Counted from the first letter of the stretch, positions 38,570 to 46,721 are shown. The stretch: DNA of 64,000 nucleotides from Intestinirhabdus alba (GCF_009711095.1 NZ_WMJZ01000004.1:122253-186252), one strand, 5' to 3'. Translations and numbers: made by a program. The notes: a model not told the origin generated them from the letters alone.

Positions 38570-38589
38570 GCCCTCTGTGGAGTCCAGTA

Positions 38590-39150
38590 ATGAAAACAAT
38601 CGATTTTGAAATCCGTACCTCCGAAGTGAGCGCCAGCGACAAAAAGCTGGTGGGCTATGCCGTGCGCTGGAACAGTCTGTCAGAAGTTATCTGGGATGAG
38701 TTCCGCGAGCAATTCGCGCCGGGGGCGTTTAAAGACAGCCTGGCATCCGGTAGCGATGTGCGTGCGCTGTACGAGCATAACTATACCCAGCTGCTGGGCC
38801 GCACTAAATCCGGCACGCTGGTGCTGTCCGAAGACGATACCGGGCTGCGCTTCGAGCTTAGCCCGCCGAATACCCAGCTTGGCAACGATGTGCTGGAGCT
38901 GGTGGAGCGCGGGGATATCTCCGGCATGAGCTTTGGTTTCCGTGCGCTGAAAGAGGCGTGGGATATTGCTCAGTCTCCATATCTGCGCACTGTTACCGCT
39001 GCCGAACTGCGGGAGATTACCGTTACCTCTATGCCTGCTTATCCTGAGTCTGGCGTGGAAATCGCGCATCGTTCGCTTTTCTCCCAACATCCTGAACTGC
39101 GCCGCGCTGGCGATAACCGCCGCCGCTGGGCTGAATTAGCGGGGCTTTGA
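38590..39150 (+). CDS. HK97-family prohead protease
   Basis: 186 residues, peptidase family S78/U35: VGYAVRWNSLSEVIWDEFRE at the start, VRALYEHNYTQLLGRTKSG with the catalytic His, and EITVTSMPAYPES with the Ser. It cleaves the capsid delta domain during maturation. The C-terminal tail (about 30 residues, basic) is probably the self-removed targeting segment. One base separates it from the portal gene. Confidence 0.93.
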   Translation: MKTIDFEIRTSEVSASDKKLVGYAVRWNSLSEVIWDEFREQFAPGAFKDSLASGSDVRALYEHNYTQLLGRTKSGTLVLSEDDTGLRFELSPPNTQLGNDVLELVERGDISGMSFGFRALKEAWDIAQSPYLRTVTAAELREITVTSMPAYPESGVEIAHRSLFSQHPELRRAGDNRRRWAELAGL

Positions 39151-39151
39151 T

Positions 39152-40387
39152 ATGTGGAATATCTGGCCGTTTGGCCGTAAGTCTGAACCCTCCGAACAGC
39201 GCAGTATGACCATTGATGAGTGGCTGGCGATGGCAGGGATTCCAAATACCGGATCAGGCGAGTATGTGTCTGCGGGTACTGCGGAATCTCTGCCGGCGGT
39301 CATGAACGCCGTATCAGTTATCAGTGAGGCGGTGGCAACAATGCCCTGCTATCTCTACCGCGTGCGCAACGATAACGGGCGAGAGGCGCGGGAATGGCTG
39401 AGCAATCACCCGGTGGATTTTCTGCTGAACGAGCAGCCGAACGACTGCCAGACACCTTACCAGTTCAAACGCACGATGATGCGCCATTGTCTGCTGAATG
39501 GTAACGCCTATGCGGTGATCCAGTGGGGCCGCGACGGCCAGCCGCAATCCCTGCACCCGTATGCGCCGGGAGCGGTTGTTCCTGAGCGTATCGGCCAGCA
39601 TAAATACAAATACACCATTACTGAACCGTTTACCGGGGCTGTGCGCACCTACTTGCAAGAAGAGATCCTGCACCTGCGTTACTCGACCGATGATGGTTTT
39701 CTGGGGCGCTCGCCGATCACCACCTGCCGTGAGGCTCTGGGGTTAGGTCTGGCCCAGCAGCGCCACGGTGCCAGCATTATGAAAGATGGCATGATGGCGG
39801 CTGGCGTGGTCACTACTGCTGAGTGGCTCGACAGCGTGAAGGGCAAACAGGCTCTGGACGCACTGGAGCGCTACAAAGGTGCCAGAAACGCCGGGAAAAC
39901 GCCGATCCTTGAAGGTGGCATGGACTACAAGCAACTGGGTATGAGCAATCAGGATGCCGAATGGCTGGCCTCCCGTCGCTTCACCATTGAAGACATTGCC
40001 CGCATGTTCAACGTGTCGCCTATCTTCCTGCAGGAATACAGCAACAGCACCTACAGCAATTTCAGCGAAGCGAGCCGCGCCTTTCTCACCATGACGATGC
40101 GCCCGTGGCTGGCAAACTTCGAACAACAAATCAAATCTGCGCTGCTGGTGGCCTCTCCGGTTCCGGGAACCCGCTATCAGGTGGAATTTGACTCTGCTGA
40201 CCTTCTCCGCGCCACGCCAACCGAACGTTATGCCACTTATGAGCGCGGCATTAAGAACGGGATCATGAACCCGAACGAAGCCCGTGAACGTGAGGGGATG
40301 CCGCCGCGTGAAGGTGGTGACGAATTTAGCCAGGCATGGAAGCAGGAAGTGAAGATCAGTAAGGACGGCAAGGAAGGTGACGCATGA
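39152..40387 (+). CDS. HK97-family portal protein
   Basis: 411 residues, phage portal family PF04860-like: LPAVMNAVSVISEAVATMPC near the start, LLNGNAYAVIQWGRDGQPQS, GASIMKDGMMAAGVV, FNVSPIFLQEYSNSTYSNFS. It forms the dodecameric ring through which DNA enters and to which the connector proteins bind. It overlaps the next gene by 4 bases. Confidence 0.95.
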   Translation: MWNIWPFGRKSEPSEQRSMTIDEWLAMAGIPNTGSGEYVSAGTAESLPAVMNAVSVISEAVATMPCYLYRVRNDNGREAREWLSNHPVDFLLNEQPNDCQTPYQFKRTMMRHCLLNGNAYAVIQWGRDGQPQSLHPYAPGAVVPERIGQHKYKYTITEPFTGAVRTYLQEEILHLRYSTDDGFLGRSPITTCREALGLGLAQQRHGASIMKDGMMAAGVVTTAEWLDSVKGKQALDALERYKGARNAGKTPILEGGMDYKQLGMSNQDAEWLASRRFTIEDIARMFNVSPIFLQEYSNSTYSNFSEASRAFLTMTMRPWLANFEQQIKSALLVASPVPGTRYQVEFDSADLLRATPTERYATYERGIKNGIMNPNEAREREGMPPREGGDEFSQAWKQEVKISKDGKEGDA

Positions 40388-40722
40388 GAGCCGGAAAGAT
40401 GAAACGCCGCGTTACCTTCCAGAAGTCAGAATCTCATCGTGGCCCTACCGGCGAGATTATTTATGAATGGTCTGATCTCGCCACCGTCTGGGCTGAGATT
40501 CGGACTATCAGCGGGCGCGAGCGTATGTCGTCGGGTGCCATTTACTCTGAGGCCACCGTGCGTATCTGGACGCGCTACCGCGACGATATCACCACCGGCA
40601 ACCGCATTCTGTACCGTTCATCGAATGTCCGGGGGCAGGTATACACCCTTGTGGCCGTCATTCCTGACGTTGATCACACCCGGCTTGAGCTGCTGTGCAA
40701 GGGAGGCATTTTCAATGAGTGA
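40384..40722 (+). CDS. Phage head closure (head-tail joining) protein
   Basis: 112 residues: MRAGKMKRRVTFQKSESHRG, TVWAEIRTISGRERMSSGAI, ITTGNRILYRSS...YTLVAVIPDVDHTRLELLCKG. This is the SPP1 gp16/HK97 gp7-like stopper fold (head-tail adaptor). It plugs the filled head and presents the surface for tail docking. In a satellite that borrows tails, this protein would determine compatibility with the helper. Confidence 0.85.
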   Translation: MRAGKMKRRVTFQKSESHRGPTGEIIYEWSDLATVWAEIRTISGRERMSSGAIYSEATVRIWTRYRDDITTGNRILYRSSNVRGQVYTLVAVIPDVDHTRLELLCKGGIFNE

Positions 40723-41008
40723 GCTAATCGGTCTGGAAGAAGCAAAGCTGCATTGTCGAATTGACGATGATTACGAAGATACGTTGATTCAGGCGTACAT
40801 CGAAGCGGCGCTGGAGGTCTGCCAGAAGCACATAGGCAAGCGCTTTGATAACGGTCTGGAGTTTACCGCCGCCATCAAGATTGGCTGTCTGATGTACGTT
40901 TCTCAGTTGTACGAGTATCGCACGATGATTGGTGACACCGACGCCAAAGAGATACCGATGGCTGTCTCTGCGTTGTGGTCTGTCTACCGAGATGTGGGGG
41001 TGTACTGA
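40715..41008 (+). CDS. Head-tail connector protein, HK97 gp6-like
   Basis: 97 residues from the ATG at 40715 (MSELIGLEEAKLHCRIDDDY), chosen over a far-upstream in-frame start inside the preceding gene. An all-helical connector family (DNA-packaging gp6-like): IEAALEVCQKHIGKRF, IKIGCLMYVSQLYEYRTM, VSALWSVYRDVGVY. It overlaps both neighbours (8 bases and 1 base). Confidence 0.85.
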   Translation: MSELIGLEEAKLHCRIDDDYEDTLIQAYIEAALEVCQKHIGKRFDNGLEFTAAIKIGCLMYVSQLYEYRTMIGDTDAKEIPMAVSALWSVYRDVGVY

Positions 41009-41451
41009 TGCCGTGGCAACCACTACGCCGGTGCACAGAGCCGGGATGCAATAAACGGGTGAAGTCTGGCAAGTGTGACGAGCATAAGCGGGAAGCGTGG
41101 CGGGCAGAGGATGCCAGACGCGGTCACCGTCGCGCCCGTGGTTATTCAGCCTCATGGGAGAAGTATCGCGCTCAGTACCTTAAGCGCTATCCGTTGTGCA
41201 TTGAGTGCCAGAAGCTGGGCCTCTACGTCCCTGCAAAGATTGTCGATCACATCATCCCTATCAATGGCGGTGATGATGTTCTGTTCTGGCCTGAGTGGAA
41301 TCACCAACCGTTATGCCAGGCGCATCATAACCAGAAGACCACACAGCAAGACCCAACCACCAAAGCGAAGCGCAAAGCAGGGCTGTACCGTGAGCAGGAA
41401 GATCGTGCAGCCCATCGCAATGACTGGATGTATGAGGCTGACAATGACTGA
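41008..41451 (+). CDS. HNH endonuclease
   Basis: 147 residues from the ATG at 41008 (MPWQPLRRCTEPGCNKRV). Zinc-ribbon cysteines CTEPGC and CDEH at the start, then the HNH core VDHIIPINGGDDVLFWPEWN and HQPLCQAHHNQKTT. In HK97-like phages the equivalent gp74 works with the terminase in cos cleavage. Its position next to terS agrees with that role. Confidence 0.92.
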   Translation: MPWQPLRRCTEPGCNKRVKSGKCDEHKREAWRAEDARRGHRRARGYSASWEKYRAQYLKRYPLCIECQKLGLYVPAKIVDHIIPINGGDDVLFWPEWNHQPLCQAHHNQKTTQQDPTTKAKRKAGLYREQEDRAAHRNDWMYEADND

Positions 41452-41596
41452 GCAGGAACAGCAGCGGCTGATAAGTGGGCTGATAAAGCAGCGCGAGGCA
41501 TGGCAACCATCCAGACAGAGAGCGCACACGAAGCCCGTAGCAAAGCGCATGAGCCAGCGTGACCGGGAGCTTATGGAATGCTTCCGCAACCGCTGA
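41444..41596 (+). CDS. Small phage protein between HNH and TerS genes
   Basis: 50 residues, MTEQEQQRLISGLIKQREAW, then basic PSRQRAHTKPVAKRMSQRDR. It overlaps the HNH stop by 8 bases. Small basic proteins of this kind are common here in HK97-type packaging modules; function unknown. Confidence 0.6.
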   Translation: MTEQEQQRLISGLIKQREAWQPSRQRAHTKPVAKRMSQRDRELMECFRNR

Positions 41597-41724
41597 CAGG
41601 CCGCATGGACGGGGTGGGGGAGGTTTTAAAGACAAACCCCCTGCTGCAAGGCACCGCCTGCCCCCTCAAATTTTTACGCACGGTGATTTTTTTGAAAATA
41701 AAACAGACAGGAAAACAGTAAGTT
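41597..41724 (+). other. Non-coding stretch before terS, candidate cos/packaging region
   Basis: 128 bases with GGACGGGGTGGGGGAGGTTT, then CCCCCTGCTGCAAGGCACCG and CCTGCCCCCTC followed by A/T tracts. In HK97-type and lambdoid phages cos lies directly before the small terminase gene. No known cos sequence was recognised, so this is positional inference only. Confidence 0.3.
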
Positions 41725-42081
41725 ATGGCAAGACCACCCAAACCGCCCGCCTACCTTGATGAAATCGCGGCGCAGCAGTGGAAAGCAAAGGCGAAGCAGC
41801 TGGCGGAGCGCGGGGATCTGACGCCTGCCGACTGGAACAACCTTGAGCTATATTGCGTCAATTACTCGATGTACCGCAAAGCCGTGGAAGACCTTGCCAC
41901 GCGGGGATTTAGCATAGTGAACAGCCAGGGCGGTGAGAGCCGTAACCCGGCACTGAGCGCAAAATCGGATGCCGAAAAAATTCTCATAAAAATGTCGTCG
42001 CTACTGGGCTTTGATCCGGTAAGCCGCCGCCGCAATCCGGTAGAAACGGAAGAGGAGGACGAGCTTGACCGTCTGGAATGA
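41725..42081 (+). CDS. Terminase small subunit, P27 family
   Basis: 118 residues: MARPPKPPAYLDEIAAQQWK, DLTPADWNNLELYCVNYSMY, and the acidic C-terminus ETEEEDELDRLE. P27-type TerS binds the packaging site and presents DNA to the large subunit. It overlaps terL by 17 bases. Confidence 0.92.
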   Translation: MARPPKPPAYLDEIAAQQWKAKAKQLAERGDLTPADWNNLELYCVNYSMYRKAVEDLATRGFSIVNSQGGESRNPALSAKSDAEKILIKMSSLLGFDPVSRRRNPVETEEEDELDRLE

Positions 42082-43726
42082 TTACGCAAACGCCATTAAA
42101 TCGGGTGAAATTCCGGCCTGTAAGCGCGTAAAACAGGCCGTAGAGAGGTACTTTTCAGACCTGAATGACCCCCGTTATGAGTTCGATACGGCGACCGTGG
42201 AGCGGTTTATTGCCTTCTCCCGGCTCTGTCCACACGTCAAAGGCCCGCTGCGGGGCCAGCCTATCGAGCTTGAGCCCTGGCAGCAGTTCGCCTTTGCTAA
42301 CCTGCTGGGCTTTAAGGTCAGGGAGTCAGGCCGCCGGAAGTACAGCAGTGCCTTTATTGAAGTGCCGCGCAAGAATGCAAAATCCACCGTGGCCGCCATG
42401 CTGGCTAACTGGTTTCTGGTAATGGAGAAGGGCCAGCAGGATATCTACACGGCGGCGGTAAGCCGGGATCAGGCCCGAATCGTGTTCGACGATGCCCGCC
42501 AGATGTGCCTGCTGTCAAAACCGCTGAAAAAGCGCGTCAATATCCAGGCGCATAAGGTCATTTTCCCGAAGAGCAACAGCCTGTTAAAGCCGCTGGCGGC
42601 GAAAGCGGCCACCATTGAGGGGACTAACCCCAGCCTGGCAATTGTCGATGAATACCACCTTCACCCGGATAACGGCGTTTATTCCGCGCTTGAGCTGGGT
42701 ATGGGCGCACGTCCTGAGGCGATTCTGTTCGCCATCACGACCGCCGGGAGTAACGTTGTCTCCGCCTGTAAACAGCATTACGACTACTGCTGCCAGATTC
42801 TTGCCGGGGAAGAGAGCAACGATTCGCTGTTTGTCCTGATCTACGAGCTGGACGACGAAAGCGAGGTTGAGCAGCCTGAAATGTGGATCAAGGCCAACCC
42901 TAACCTGCATGTGTCCGTTGACGCGGCGAAACTGGAGTCCACCATCCAGAAAGCGCGGGGCATACCGTCGCAGTGGGTGGAGATGCTGACCAAGCGTTTC
43001 AATATCTGGTGTCAGGGCTCCACGCCGTGGATGGGTGCCGGGGCATGGGATGCCTGTGCGCTCGACTATACCGAAGACGATCTGGCCGGAATGGAGTGTT
43101 ATGCCGGGTTTGACCTGTCCTCTACCAGCGACATCACCAGCGTAAGCTATGCGTTCCCGTTAGACAGGGAGATCAGACTCCTTACCCGTCATTATCTGCC
43201 GGAAGCGCAGCTACTTAACGTCGCCAACAAAAACCGCGCCATCTACCGACAGTGGGTAAAAGCGGGATGGATACGCACCACACCCGGCGACTGCATCGAC
43301 TATGACCGCATCCGTGACGATATTCTGCGCGACGCTGAAACCTTCAATATCCGGCTGGTGGGTTTCGATACGTGGAACGCCACGCACCTGCGCACCCAGT
43401 TACAGGGAGCAGGGCTTGATGTGGAGCCTTTCCCGCAAACCTATCTCAAGTTCAGTCCGGTGGCGAAATCCTTTGAGGTGTTCGTTAACCGTAAGGTAGT
43501 GCGCCATCGCGGCGATCCTGTTTTGTCCTGGGCGATTGGTAACGTGGTGATGGAGACGGATGCCAACGCCAACATTAAGCCCAATAAAAAGAAATCCTCT
43601 AACAAGATAGACCCTGCGGTATCTGCGCTGATGGCGTTCGGCACCTTCCAGGCTGAGCATGAGGATTTTGCTTTCGATATGAGCGACAGCCACAAACAAC
43701 GGCTGGCGACATTTAACGGTATCTGA
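42065..43726 (+). CDS. Terminase large subunit
   Basis: 553 residues. ATPase part with Walker A-like EVPRKNAKSTVAAM and Walker B LAIVDEYHLH; nuclease part beginning YAGFDLSSTSDITSVSYAFP (first metal Asp). Powers DNA translocation into the prohead and cuts at cos. Full length for the family (PF03354-like). The satellite therefore packages its own DNA instead of redirecting a helper terminase. Confidence 0.95.
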   Translation: MTVWNDYANAIKSGEIPACKRVKQAVERYFSDLNDPRYEFDTATVERFIAFSRLCPHVKGPLRGQPIELEPWQQFAFANLLGFKVRESGRRKYSSAFIEVPRKNAKSTVAAMLANWFLVMEKGQQDIYTAAVSRDQARIVFDDARQMCLLSKPLKKRVNIQAHKVIFPKSNSLLKPLAAKAATIEGTNPSLAIVDEYHLHPDNGVYSALELGMGARPEAILFAITTAGSNVVSACKQHYDYCCQILAGEESNDSLFVLIYELDDESEVEQPEMWIKANPNLHVSVDAAKLESTIQKARGIPSQWVEMLTKRFNIWCQGSTPWMGAGAWDACALDYTEDDLAGMECYAGFDLSSTSDITSVSYAFPLDREIRLLTRHYLPEAQLLNVANKNRAIYRQWVKAGWIRTTPGDCIDYDRIRDDILRDAETFNIRLVGFDTWNATHLRTQLQGAGLDVEPFPQTYLKFSPVAKSFEVFVNRKVVRHRGDPVLSWAIGNVVMETDANANIKPNKKKSSNKIDPAVSALMAFGTFQAEHEDFAFDMSDSHKQRLATFNGI

Positions 43727-43739
43727 CTGGAGTAAAACT

Positions 43740-44339
43740 ATGAATACAGCAAACCATGAAACCATGAGCACGATCCTTCTGAGCGGCTCGCTGGCTAAAC
43801 TTTTTGGCCGTACTCACCAGCGGCTTATTGGCCCGACACGTGAGGCGTTTACTGCGTTATCCGCCACCATTCCCGGCTTTCAGAAATTCATGAATACCAG
43901 CAAAGCCCGAGGACTTACGTTCGCTGTATTCGTGGACAAAAAGAACGTAACTCAGGATGATCTCGATTTTCCGAACGGCAACAGGACGATTCGAATTGTT
44001 CCCGTCATAATCGGGAGCAAAAAGCAGGGGGTGATGCAAACTATTCTCGGCGCGGTGCTGGTGGCGGCGTCAATCTGGATGCCTGGCATTGGCATTGCAG
44101 CCAGTAACATGATGTTTGCTGCTGGTTCAGCAATGGCAGTAGGCGGTGTAATGCAAATGATATCTCCGCAGGTGCAAGGCCTTGCCAGCAAGCAAAGTGC
44201 CGATAATAAAGCCTCGTATGCGTTTGGAGGTGTCACCAACACTGCCGCCCAAGGCTACCCGGTACCGTTGCTTTACGGTAAGCGCCGAATTGGTGGTGCA
44301 ATCATTTCTGCCGGGATTTACGTCGAAGACCAGCTGTAA
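43740..44339 (+). CDS. Lambda gpI-like tail assembly protein
   Basis: 199 residues. The second half resembles lambda gpI: IRIVPVIIGSKKQGVMQTIL, a long hydrophobic Gly/Ala/Met stretch (about 100-145) ending GGVMQMISP, and GYPVPLLYGKRRIGGAIISA. Lambda gpI is needed for tail-tip assembly. Here it is the only tail-related gene, placed after terL. It may be a remnant, or may help to assemble or adapt helper tails. Confidence 0.8.
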   Translation: MNTANHETMSTILLSGSLAKLFGRTHQRLIGPTREAFTALSATIPGFQKFMNTSKARGLTFAVFVDKKNVTQDDLDFPNGNRTIRIVPVIIGSKKQGVMQTILGAVLVAASIWMPGIGIAASNMMFAAGSAMAVGGVMQMISPQVQGLASKQSADNKASYAFGGVTNTAAQGYPVPLLYGKRRIGGAIISAGIYVEDQL

Positions 44340-44345
44340 GTATGC

Positions 44346-44537
44346 ATGATGAAGCGAGAGACTATCGAGGCGGTAATAACAGAAATGGCCAGTCTGCAAG
44401 GCCATGAACTTAACGGGCGTGATCGTCTTATGGTGCGCAATCGCGTTGCCGCTTGCCTGGCTGCGAAAGAACGTCACCGGCAAAGGATGGATGCCGAACC
44501 GTATCAATGGAGAAAGCCGGAACGGGTACGCCGTTGA
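44346..44537 (+). CDS. Small uncharacterised protein at the right end of the satellite
   Basis: 63 residues, MMKRETIEAVITEMASLQGH, then GRDRLMVRNRVAACLAAKER and a basic C-terminus. It is helical and charged, and follows the gpI-like gene by 6 bases. No family recognised and the ribosome site is weak, so it is uncertain that it is expressed. Confidence 0.4.
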   Translation: MMKRETIEAVITEMASLQGHELNGRDRLMVRNRVAACLAAKERHRQRMDAEPYQWRKPERVRR

Positions 44538-44574
44538 TCGTTATGAGATGCTCTACGTAACACCTTTAAATTGT

Positions 44575-44594
44575 GTGTACACAAGGGTGTACCC
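44575..44594. repeat. Right-end copy of the GTGTAC dyad
   Basis: GTGTACACAAGGGTGTACCC matches the sites at 28477 and 28507 near the integrase (18 of 20 positions with the first). It lies 60 bases inside the candidate attR. Confidence 0.5.
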
Positions 44595-44654
44595 ATTGAA
44601 AAAATCAAAAATAAAATAATATTATAAATCATGATGATAAATATGATACTCAAT

Positions 44655-44666
44655 GAGCAGATTCAG
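44655..44666 (+). repeat. Candidate right attachment core (attR)
   Basis: GAGCAGATTCAG, identical to yicC codons at 28344-28355. Continuing in the yicC frame it reads GTT TCA CGC GAT CTC GCG TAG, an in-frame ending that could be a displaced or older yicC 3' end. Confidence 0.45.
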
Positions 44667-44682
44667 GTTTCACGCGATCTCG

Positions 44683-44700
44683 CGTAGTCTCACTAAGTCT
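44683..44700 (+). repeat. 18-bp inverted repeat flanking the Tad locus, left copy
   Basis: CGTAGTCTCACTAAGTCT; its exact complement is at 57766-57783, about 13 kb away, immediately after tadG. Confidence 0.7.
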
Positions 44701-44713
44701 TATCAGGATAAAA

Positions 44714-44910
44714 AGGCCATTGTACATTAATGGCCTGAGACTGATGACAAACCCCAGGCCGAACTCGTTCGGCCATAATCACCACAAAAATAAACAAGGA
44801 AAAGCAATTCATTGATTTTCGGCTGCTAACCACAAAGAGGGAAAAACCACGTTTTTTCCCTCTTTGTCATCAACCTGAGGCCATTGTAAATTAATGGCCT
44901 TTTTCTTTTT
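44714..44910. terminator. Cluster of four hairpins between the satellite and the Tad region
   Basis: No gene between 44538 and 45013. Hairpins: AGGCCATT-gtacatt-AATGGCCT (44714-44736); GGCCGAAC-tc-GTTCGGCC (44757-44774); a 15-bp stem ACAAAGAGGGAAAAA / TTTTTCCCTCTTTGT (44832-44867); and AGGCCATT-gtaaatt-AATGGCCT (44878-44900) followed by TTTTTCTTTTT. The first and fourth are near-identical copies. The fourth is a good terminator, and the third ends in T-rich DNA on either strand. Confidence 0.7.
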
Positions 44911-45013
44911 ACAGAGTCTCATGAGGCATCGCTACAGCGCGTGTTTGTGTATAGTGGTTCCAGCGCCAGCAGACAATCCTGCCATATGTTTTGTTAACGA
45001 TGGGCTGTCGCAA

Positions 45014-45592
45014 TCACTCAGGCAGGCAAAGCGCAGGGTTTTCGGCATCGAACTCTTTCTCAAGATAAAAACAGAGTTGTACCAATGAGGCCAGATTGAG
45101 CTTATAGCGGATCTTGGTCGCGTAGGCGTAAATTGATTTCTCAGTAACTGAGATATATTTTGCAATATCAGATACCGTGTATCCTTTCGCCAGGAGAATC
45201 GTCACTCTAAGGGCCATCGGAGATAAGGTTGATACATAATAGCTAAGCGAACAGATTCCGATAACTTCATCAATATTACTTTTACTCATAAAAAAGCGGC
45301 TCAGCTTGTTCTTCCAGAGCAGTAAAGACGCCTCAATGTTAATGCAGTATTTTGCATCCAGCGGGAGAAAATTACGCCTGGTATTGATAAACAAGACGTT
45401 TGCCGCTGGATAGATTTTTTTGATTAAAAGAAGTTTATGTTGCAAAACAGATAAGGTCTGAAATTTATGGCTTTCAATCACAAAAATAGCTTCACCAATA
45501 TAAGTTCCCCACGTAATTTTATGAAGCAGATACTCAATCGATAGTTTACAAAAAGCATTATCCCCTATATAAAAGAAGTTCCTCACGATCAT
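45014..45592 (-). CDS. LuxR-family transcriptional regulator
   Basis: 192 residues. C-terminal LuxR/FixJ-type HTH (about 124-180): LSPMALRVTILLAKGYTVSD, then IAKYISVTEKSIYAYATKIRYKL. The N-terminal part is receiver-like in length but lacks an obvious phosphorylatable Asp. It diverges from the winged-helix regulator and the Tad operon, so control of pilus expression is likely. Similar stand-alone LuxR regulators (EcpR, FimZ types) control enterobacterial fimbriae; a specific match is not claimed. Confidence 0.85.
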   Translation of the reverse strand: MIVRNFFYIGDNAFCKLSIEYLLHKITWGTYIGEAIFVIESHKFQTLSVLQHKLLLIKKIYPAANVLFINTRRNFLPLDAKYCINIEASLLLWKNKLSRFFMSKSNIDEVIGICSLSYYVSTLSPMALRVTILLAKGYTVSDIAKYISVTEKSIYAYATKIRYKLNLASLVQLCFYLEKEFDAENPALCLPE

Positions 45593-45989
45593 ACTCCACC
45601 TCTCACTCTAAAAGACACCACCCTCAGCTATAAAGTTAAAACATCACATTAAACAATGTCCTCATAAATACAATAACAACTCTCAAAAAAACTCATTGGA
45701 ATAAAAATACAAATTTATAAATATTATTCAGAAAAATACATAAATCACGCCCTGTTTAGTATAAGTGTATCTACATTATAGATCTTAGTTTTATATTTAT
45801 CGGCAAAATATAAATTTATAAAAATTCTCACTAAGAAGTTTAGTGAAAATAAAAAGAGAAAAAGAGAGTAAAACACTTTCTTTTCTTATAAGACCTGGTT
45901 TATATTCGCGGTAACTATTATATAGTGCTAACTGACTGGCCTCATACGCTTATTTGGGTAGTATGTAAACAGGAACTGGAGTTTAGCAA
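45593..45989. promoter_or_regulatory. AT-rich divergent regulatory region of the Tad locus
   Basis: About 400 bases without a gene, strongly A+T-rich with several A and T tracts, a composition typical of H-NS-silenced horizontally acquired operons. Promoters for the two divergent regulators should lie here; no single -35/-10 pair stands out. Confidence 0.5.
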
Positions 45990-46553
45990 ATGAGCGATGA
46001 AAATATATTTTTCTCTTTAGATCAAGGAGTTAGATTCCTCCCGGAGTTACGATGCATTATCACAGCCACAGGCAGCACAATCAGCTTGTCAGAAAATAGC
46101 TATCGCTTCTTGTTACTGCTCTTGCAGGGTGAAACCGATAAGCAGAATATCATAAACCAGGTCTGGCGAGAACAGCGCGGCTCGGTAAGTGATAGCAGCT
46201 ATTATGGTCAAATTTATATGCTAAGAAAGGCTCTCGATATGGCTGGTTTGCCCGGTTCGCTAATCAAAACTATCCCACGCAAGGGCGTTAAATATATGGG
46301 AAAAATTGAAAAGCATAGTAGCGACATTAGCAAGAATACAGAAGTTCGGAGCGCTGATATCCATATGTTTGAGCTTGAGGAACGCTTATCAGATTCAACC
46401 GAAGGCGAGTTACAGACGCTGATAGATCACGACGATACTCATATAGAATGGTACAAAACAAAACAATGGAATCTTTTTATAAGTATCCTTGCCGCTTTAG
46501 CGATGTGCTGGTTAATAACGTTGATTGTGATGCTCTTTATACTTCTTCATTGA
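45990..46553 (+). CDS. Membrane-anchored winged-helix (CadC/ToxR-like) regulator
   Basis: 187 residues. N-terminal OmpR/PhoB-type winged helix (about 25-105): ISLSENSYRFLLLLLQGETD, YYGQIYMLRKALDMAGLPGS, IKTIPRKGVKYMG. A linker follows, then one transmembrane helix near the C-terminus (about 163-186, ISILAALAMCWLITLIVMLF) with almost no periplasmic part. A cytoplasmic DNA-binding domain tethered to the membrane fits the ToxR/CadC class without a sensor domain. Directly upstream of flp. Confidence 0.85.
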   Translation: MSDENIFFSLDQGVRFLPELRCIITATGSTISLSENSYRFLLLLLQGETDKQNIINQVWREQRGSVSDSSYYGQIYMLRKALDMAGLPGSLIKTIPRKGVKYMGKIEKHSSDISKNTEVRSADIHMFELEERLSDSTEGELQTLIDHDDTHIEWYKTKQWNLFISILAALAMCWLITLIVMLFILLH

Positions 46554-46721
46554 GAAAATCTGATAGTAACTATGATACGAATGAGGACAAAAATTTAAAA
46601 TACGGCAACTATAGCGACGTCTCAGAGCAACTGAGACATTAAATTACAGACAATTAATCATCCGCAAGTAGCCTAATGAAACACGGGATACTGGGTTACA
46701 TATATCATTGAAAGGAAAAAC

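Larger units (their letters stand above)
28344..44666 (+). mobile_element. Capsid-forming phage satellite (cf-PICI-like) integrated at yicC
   Basis: A single transcriptional direction dominates: integrase, AlpA regulators, RHH switch, primase/helicase, candidate origin, then capsid, protease, portal, head closure, connector, HNH, TerS, TerL and a gpI-like gene. There are no tail, tape-measure, fibre or lysis genes. This matches the published cf-PICI family, which packages its DNA in its own small heads and takes tails from a helper phage. The capsid-first, terminase-last order differs from ordinary HK97-like phages and agrees with that family. The boundaries rest on a 12-bp repeat and are approximate. 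Confidence 0.85.

Noticed and set aside
44894..45088. 64-residue frame after the hairpin cluster
   Set aside because: It begins inside a terminator hairpin and runs opposite the LuxR gene.
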